Source: Sporosarcina ureae
GTDB lineage: Bacteria; Bacillota; Bacilli; Bacillales_A; Planococcaceae
NCBI RefSeq assembly: GCF_002109325.1
Contig: NZ_CP015348.1
Span: forward strand, 2,109,501-2,173,500
Length of the DNA: 64,000 nucleotides
Direction: 5' to 3'
Positions 61,955 through 64,000 of this stretch are shown here, piece after piece (position 1 is the first letter of the stretch; every line of letters starts with the position of its first letter). Below the pieces are notes generated by a model, which searched no databases, was not told where the DNA came from, and worked only from the letters and a program-made list of their open reading frames with translations. A program made the translations under genes and the position numbers.

Positions 61955-62090
61955 AATAGATAGGCTGGCGGGGGATAGGGGAAGGGATTTGCGCTTCGGA
62001 GGGGACGCATTTCCTGAGGGTTCGCGATGAGCCAACTGTTCGCTAGTGCAAAAATGTGCTCCTAACGCTTCGCTTTTACTCGCAATGTGA
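61955..62090. repeat. Intergenic repeat module (copy F)
   Basis: Start of the gene-free stretch 61946-62368. About 62045-62086 repeats the segment at 30621-30663 (GTGCAAA..AACGCTTCGCT..TTACTCGCAA). It continues through an AT-rich linker (ATAAGTTTAAGGAAAACAAT, cf. 30778-30800) into copy G. Confidence 0.6.
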
Positions 62091-62226
62091 GTGGGTGATA
62101 GTTATCAAAGTTCATTAAAGTATGTGTTGTAAACATTTCTGTTTTTGACCTTAGATAAGTTTAAGGAAAACAATAATTTACATTCTACTGCTAGTGAGTG
62201 TTCTAAATCCTTCTACTATAAAAGTA

Positions 62227-62309
62227 GGATGGAAGCGGAAGTTGGCGGCGACTCCCGATGGCTCACCGCGGGCCCATGGGAAAGCGTCCGCCAACTGGAG
62301 CTTCCATCC
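62227..62309. repeat. Hairpin repeat, best copy (copy G)
   Basis: GGATGGAAGC (62227-62236) pairs with GCTTCCATCC (62300-62309) and GTTGGCGG (62241-62248) with CCGCCAAC (62288-62295). The loop has CGACTCCC..GGCTCACCGCGGGCCC..GGAAAGCG. Stem bases differ from copies A and D but stay complementary. Confidence 0.8.
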
Positions 62310-62368
62310 CCTCGTACTCTCAAACTTACTTACCACTCCTAAGCGCTTACTAATTTACTCCCCTATTC

Positions 62369-63106
62369 TTAAAGCATTGTATACTTCTTCCCAACTTCCG
62401 CAATCTCCGCTGAACCACTAAACGTTTTTCCTGCTTCATTCAATATCTCATTGATATCACCATGATGCGGCAAGTGGGTGAGGATGAGCTGCCCTACTTC
62501 GGCTTGCTGCGCCAGTGCGCCTGCTTGACTACCTGCCATGTGACCCGGTGACTTACCTAGATGCTCTTCGTACAGGTTAGCTTCGCAGAATAGAATGTCC
62601 GCGTGTTGTGCGAAAGGCACGAGCTTGTCCGACCATTCCGTATCTGCCGTGAAAACTACTGACTTGTCATCCACTGTGAACTTCATTGCGAGGCAGTAGA
62701 CCGGATGGATTGTCGGACAAAACGTAACCGTAAATGGACCAATTTGAACGGATTCATTTTCCCGAATTTCGATACCTTGCGTTTGTTCTTTATACGTTAA
62801 CTTCGCAAATTCTTTCCTATTCCGCGCATGACTATAAATCGGTAGTGGTGGGGAAGGTTGTCCTAAGTAGTATTGAATCAATCGGCTATATTGCAGGCTT
62901 CCTATGTCTGCGATGTGATCCGCGTGGTAATGGCTGATGACCACTGCATCGAGTTGGTCGAGTTCGATGTAATTTTGCAAGGAAGATAGTACGCCGCTGC
63001 CGCAGTCGAAAAGGCAATGGAATCCTTCGTGTTCAATGAGAAATGAAGAGGTGGCGCTACTTGCTTTTGGATAGCCGCCCCAGATACCTAATGGGATGAT
63101 GTTCAT
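62369..63106 (-). CDS. MBL-fold metallohydrolase (YhfI-like)
   Basis: 245-aa metallo-beta-lactamase-fold hydrolase. Metal ligands: SHYHADHIADIG (~residues 59-70, HxHxDH), His in TIHPVYC (~135), Asp in FTADTEWS (~155) and a late LTHLPHHG (~215). It resembles B. subtilis YhfI and short tRNase Z-like proteins but lacks an exosite arm. Substrate unknown. AGGAGG is 7 nt before the ATG on the minus strand. Monocistronic. Confidence 0.85.
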   Translation of the reverse strand: MNIIPLGIWGGYPKASSATSSFLIEHEGFHCLFDCGSGVLSSLQNYIELDQLDAVVISHYHADHIADIGSLQYSRLIQYYLGQPSPPLPIYSHARNRKEFAKLTYKEQTQGIEIRENESVQIGPFTVTFCPTIHPVYCLAMKFTVDDKSVVFTADTEWSDKLVPFAQHADILFCEANLYEEHLGKSPGHMAGSQAGALAQQAEVGQLILTHLPHHGDINEILNEAGKTFSGSAEIAEVGKKYTML

Positions 63107-63193
63107 GTGAATTCCTCCTGTTTGGTTGTTTTAGTATGTTCATTGTAAGTGAAGGATGGGTAAATGTCGTAAAAGTATGTGTTTTTGAGGATA

Positions 63194-63475
63194 CCGACTC
63201 TAAGCGCCACCTTTCACTTTTGTGTCATCCAGTTCCAGGTGGCAGAGTCTCGGGTCATAAGTCAAAGCTGCTGTGCGGCAAAAAACGCCGCTTCGCATCT
63301 TCGCCTTATGCCTGCCGACTCTAAGCGCCACCTTTCACTTTTGTGTCATCCAGTTGCAGCGGCTAGGATCTCGGGTCATAAGTCGTGCTGGTCATGAGGC
63401 AAAGAGCGCCTCAAGTCCAGCCCGTCTTATGCCTGTCGATCCTGACGAGCCGCTTCCACTTTTGGTTCATCCATG
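63194..63475. repeat. 121-bp tandem repeat array (2.3 units)
   Basis: Units begin at 63194, 63315 and 63436, exactly 121 bp apart; the third is cut short. Each opens CGACTCTAAGCGCCACC-like, continues TTTCACTTTTGTGTCATCCA and later CTCGGGTCATAAG..CTTATGCC. In unit 1 GCCACCT pairs with AGGTGGC, and GGTCATAAG with CTTATGCC. The same family sits at 40367-40530. The gene-free region 63107-63510 contains only this array plus short flanks. Confidence 0.85.
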
Positions 63476-63510
63476 CGATAATAGAGAAAATACACTTTGA
63501 GGATGACGAT

Positions 63511-64000
63511 ATGAGTAAATTAGTTGAAATACAGTTGAATGCACAGGGCACGGTGGCTTTGAAGAAGGGGTATCCGTTGGTTTTGAAGGATGCTGTGATG
63601 AGTAGTGAGATTCAGGCGAAGGAAGGTAGTTTGATTCGTCTGACGGATCGGTATCATAAGTATTTGGCTACGGGGTATTATGGAATTCAAAATAAAGGAA
63701 TCGGCTGGGTGCTGACTTCGAATGAAAGAGAAGAGATCGATTTTGATTTCTTTGATCAAAAAATGGCAACGGCTTTTGAACGACGTGAGGTATACGCGGA
63801 AGATCCGGATACGACGGCTTATCGTTTGTTCAATGGAGAAGGCGATGGAATTGGTGGTTTGACGATTGATTTCTTCGACGGTTATTACATGGTCAGCTGG
63901 TATAGTGAAGGTATTTATGCGTTCCGTCACCACGTCTATAATGTGTTGGACAAGCGTGGCGATTATAAAGCAGTCTATGAGAAGAAGCGCTTTGATTCGA
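63511..64000 (+). CDS. Class I SAM-dependent rRNA methyltransferase, N-terminal part (YwbD/RlmI-like)
   Basis: Open from ATG 63511 to the window end (163 codons). The N-terminus is a PUA-like RNA-binding domain (ALKKGYPLVLKDAVMSSEIQ, SLIRLTDRYHKYLATGYY), followed by the start of the methyltransferase core LFNGEGDGIGGLTIDFFDGY. This matches the RlmI/YwbD family of 23S rRNA cytosine-C5 methyltransferases (~390 aa), so over half is missing beyond the edge. GAGGATG precedes the ATG. The catalytic region is not visible. Confidence 0.85.
   Translation, partial: MSKLVEIQLNAQGTVALKKGYPLVLKDAVMSSEIQAKEGSLIRLTDRYHKYLATGYYGIQNKGIGWVLTSNEREEIDFDFFDQKMATAFERREVYAEDPDTTAYRLFNGEGDGIGGLTIDFFDGYYMVSWYSEGIYAFRHHVYNVLDKRGDYKAVYEKKRFDS

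Noticed and set aside
63194-63475. Possible CRISPR array
   Set aside because: Repeats are 121 bp, directly adjoining, with no spacers, and no cas genes are present.

Overview
The window reads as chromosome of a spore-forming, low-to-moderate GC Bacillota, most like Planococcaceae/Caryophanaceae (Sporosarcina-type). Supporting signs are the archaeal-type (type 3) ProS, the lia cell-envelope-stress operon, SLH-domain surface proteins, sigma-B-type promoters in front of YflT/CsbD-like genes, an S-box, a cobalamin riboswitch, strong AGGAGG ribosome sites with many GTG/TTG starts, and the hairpin-forming intergenic repeats common in Bacillaceae and relatives. No rRNA, tRNA, prophage, IS element or CRISPR array was seen. 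Family assignments come from reading motifs by eye; no database search was possible.

Layout. 1-5.2 kb: glnK-glnL two-component genes, a triple TTTTGT-N4 GlnL-type operator, the glutamate symporter gltT, then proS. 5.2-13.4 kb: topB, yqeY, a lipoprotein, an acyl-CoA dehydrogenase and an EgtU/OpuF-type ABC importer. 13.5-15.3 kb: an HrtBA-like heme-efflux ABC pair behind an HssR-like direct repeat. 15.4-23.5 kb: an esterase, membrane proteins, small stress proteins (DUF3243, YflT, CsbD) and an MFS transporter. 23.5-31 kb: a FhuF-like Fe-S protein with an apparently leaderless message, a NitT/TauT-type ABC importer, drug/metabolite exporters and pepT. 31-36 kb: a frameshifted gltS coupled to hutG, a divergent LysR regulator, and a decapitated second LysR gene.

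36.2-41.8 kb is a sulfur block. A CstR-type persulfide sensor has three matching GC-rich operators. It heads DsrE, TusA-rhodanese, rhodanese-MBL persulfide dioxygenase, TusA and TauE genes, and is followed by a SAM-riboswitch-controlled metY that can assimilate sulfide. A sigma-B-type promoter precedes the BCCT osmolyte transporter at 41.9-43.4 kb.

44.0-52.2 kb is the most notable system. A cobalamin riboswitch with terminator precedes two paralogous secreted proteins that combine a DUF4430 (transcobalamin beta-like) domain with an alpha6/alpha6 toroid, the same two folds as human intrinsic factor but in reversed order. One is free and the other carries three SLH domains. The same operon continues into a complete ECF transporter (EcfT, fused EcfA-EcfA', S component). 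I infer a surface-capture and import route for vitamin B12. The second protein appears to start at an AUU codon.

52.6-62 kb: a 21-bp phased repeat array, a VanR-like regulator with a kinase split at an A_AAA_AAG heptamer, small proteins, the liaIHF(S)R operon with a frameshifted liaS, a DnaA-box cluster, and uppP. The window ends with a YhfI-like hydrolase, a 121-bp tandem repeat array and the start of an rRNA methyltransferase gene. At least four genes are broken (gltS, a LysR gene, the 53.7-kb kinase, liaS). The two kinase lesions are single-base changes in homopolymers and could be sequencing errors.
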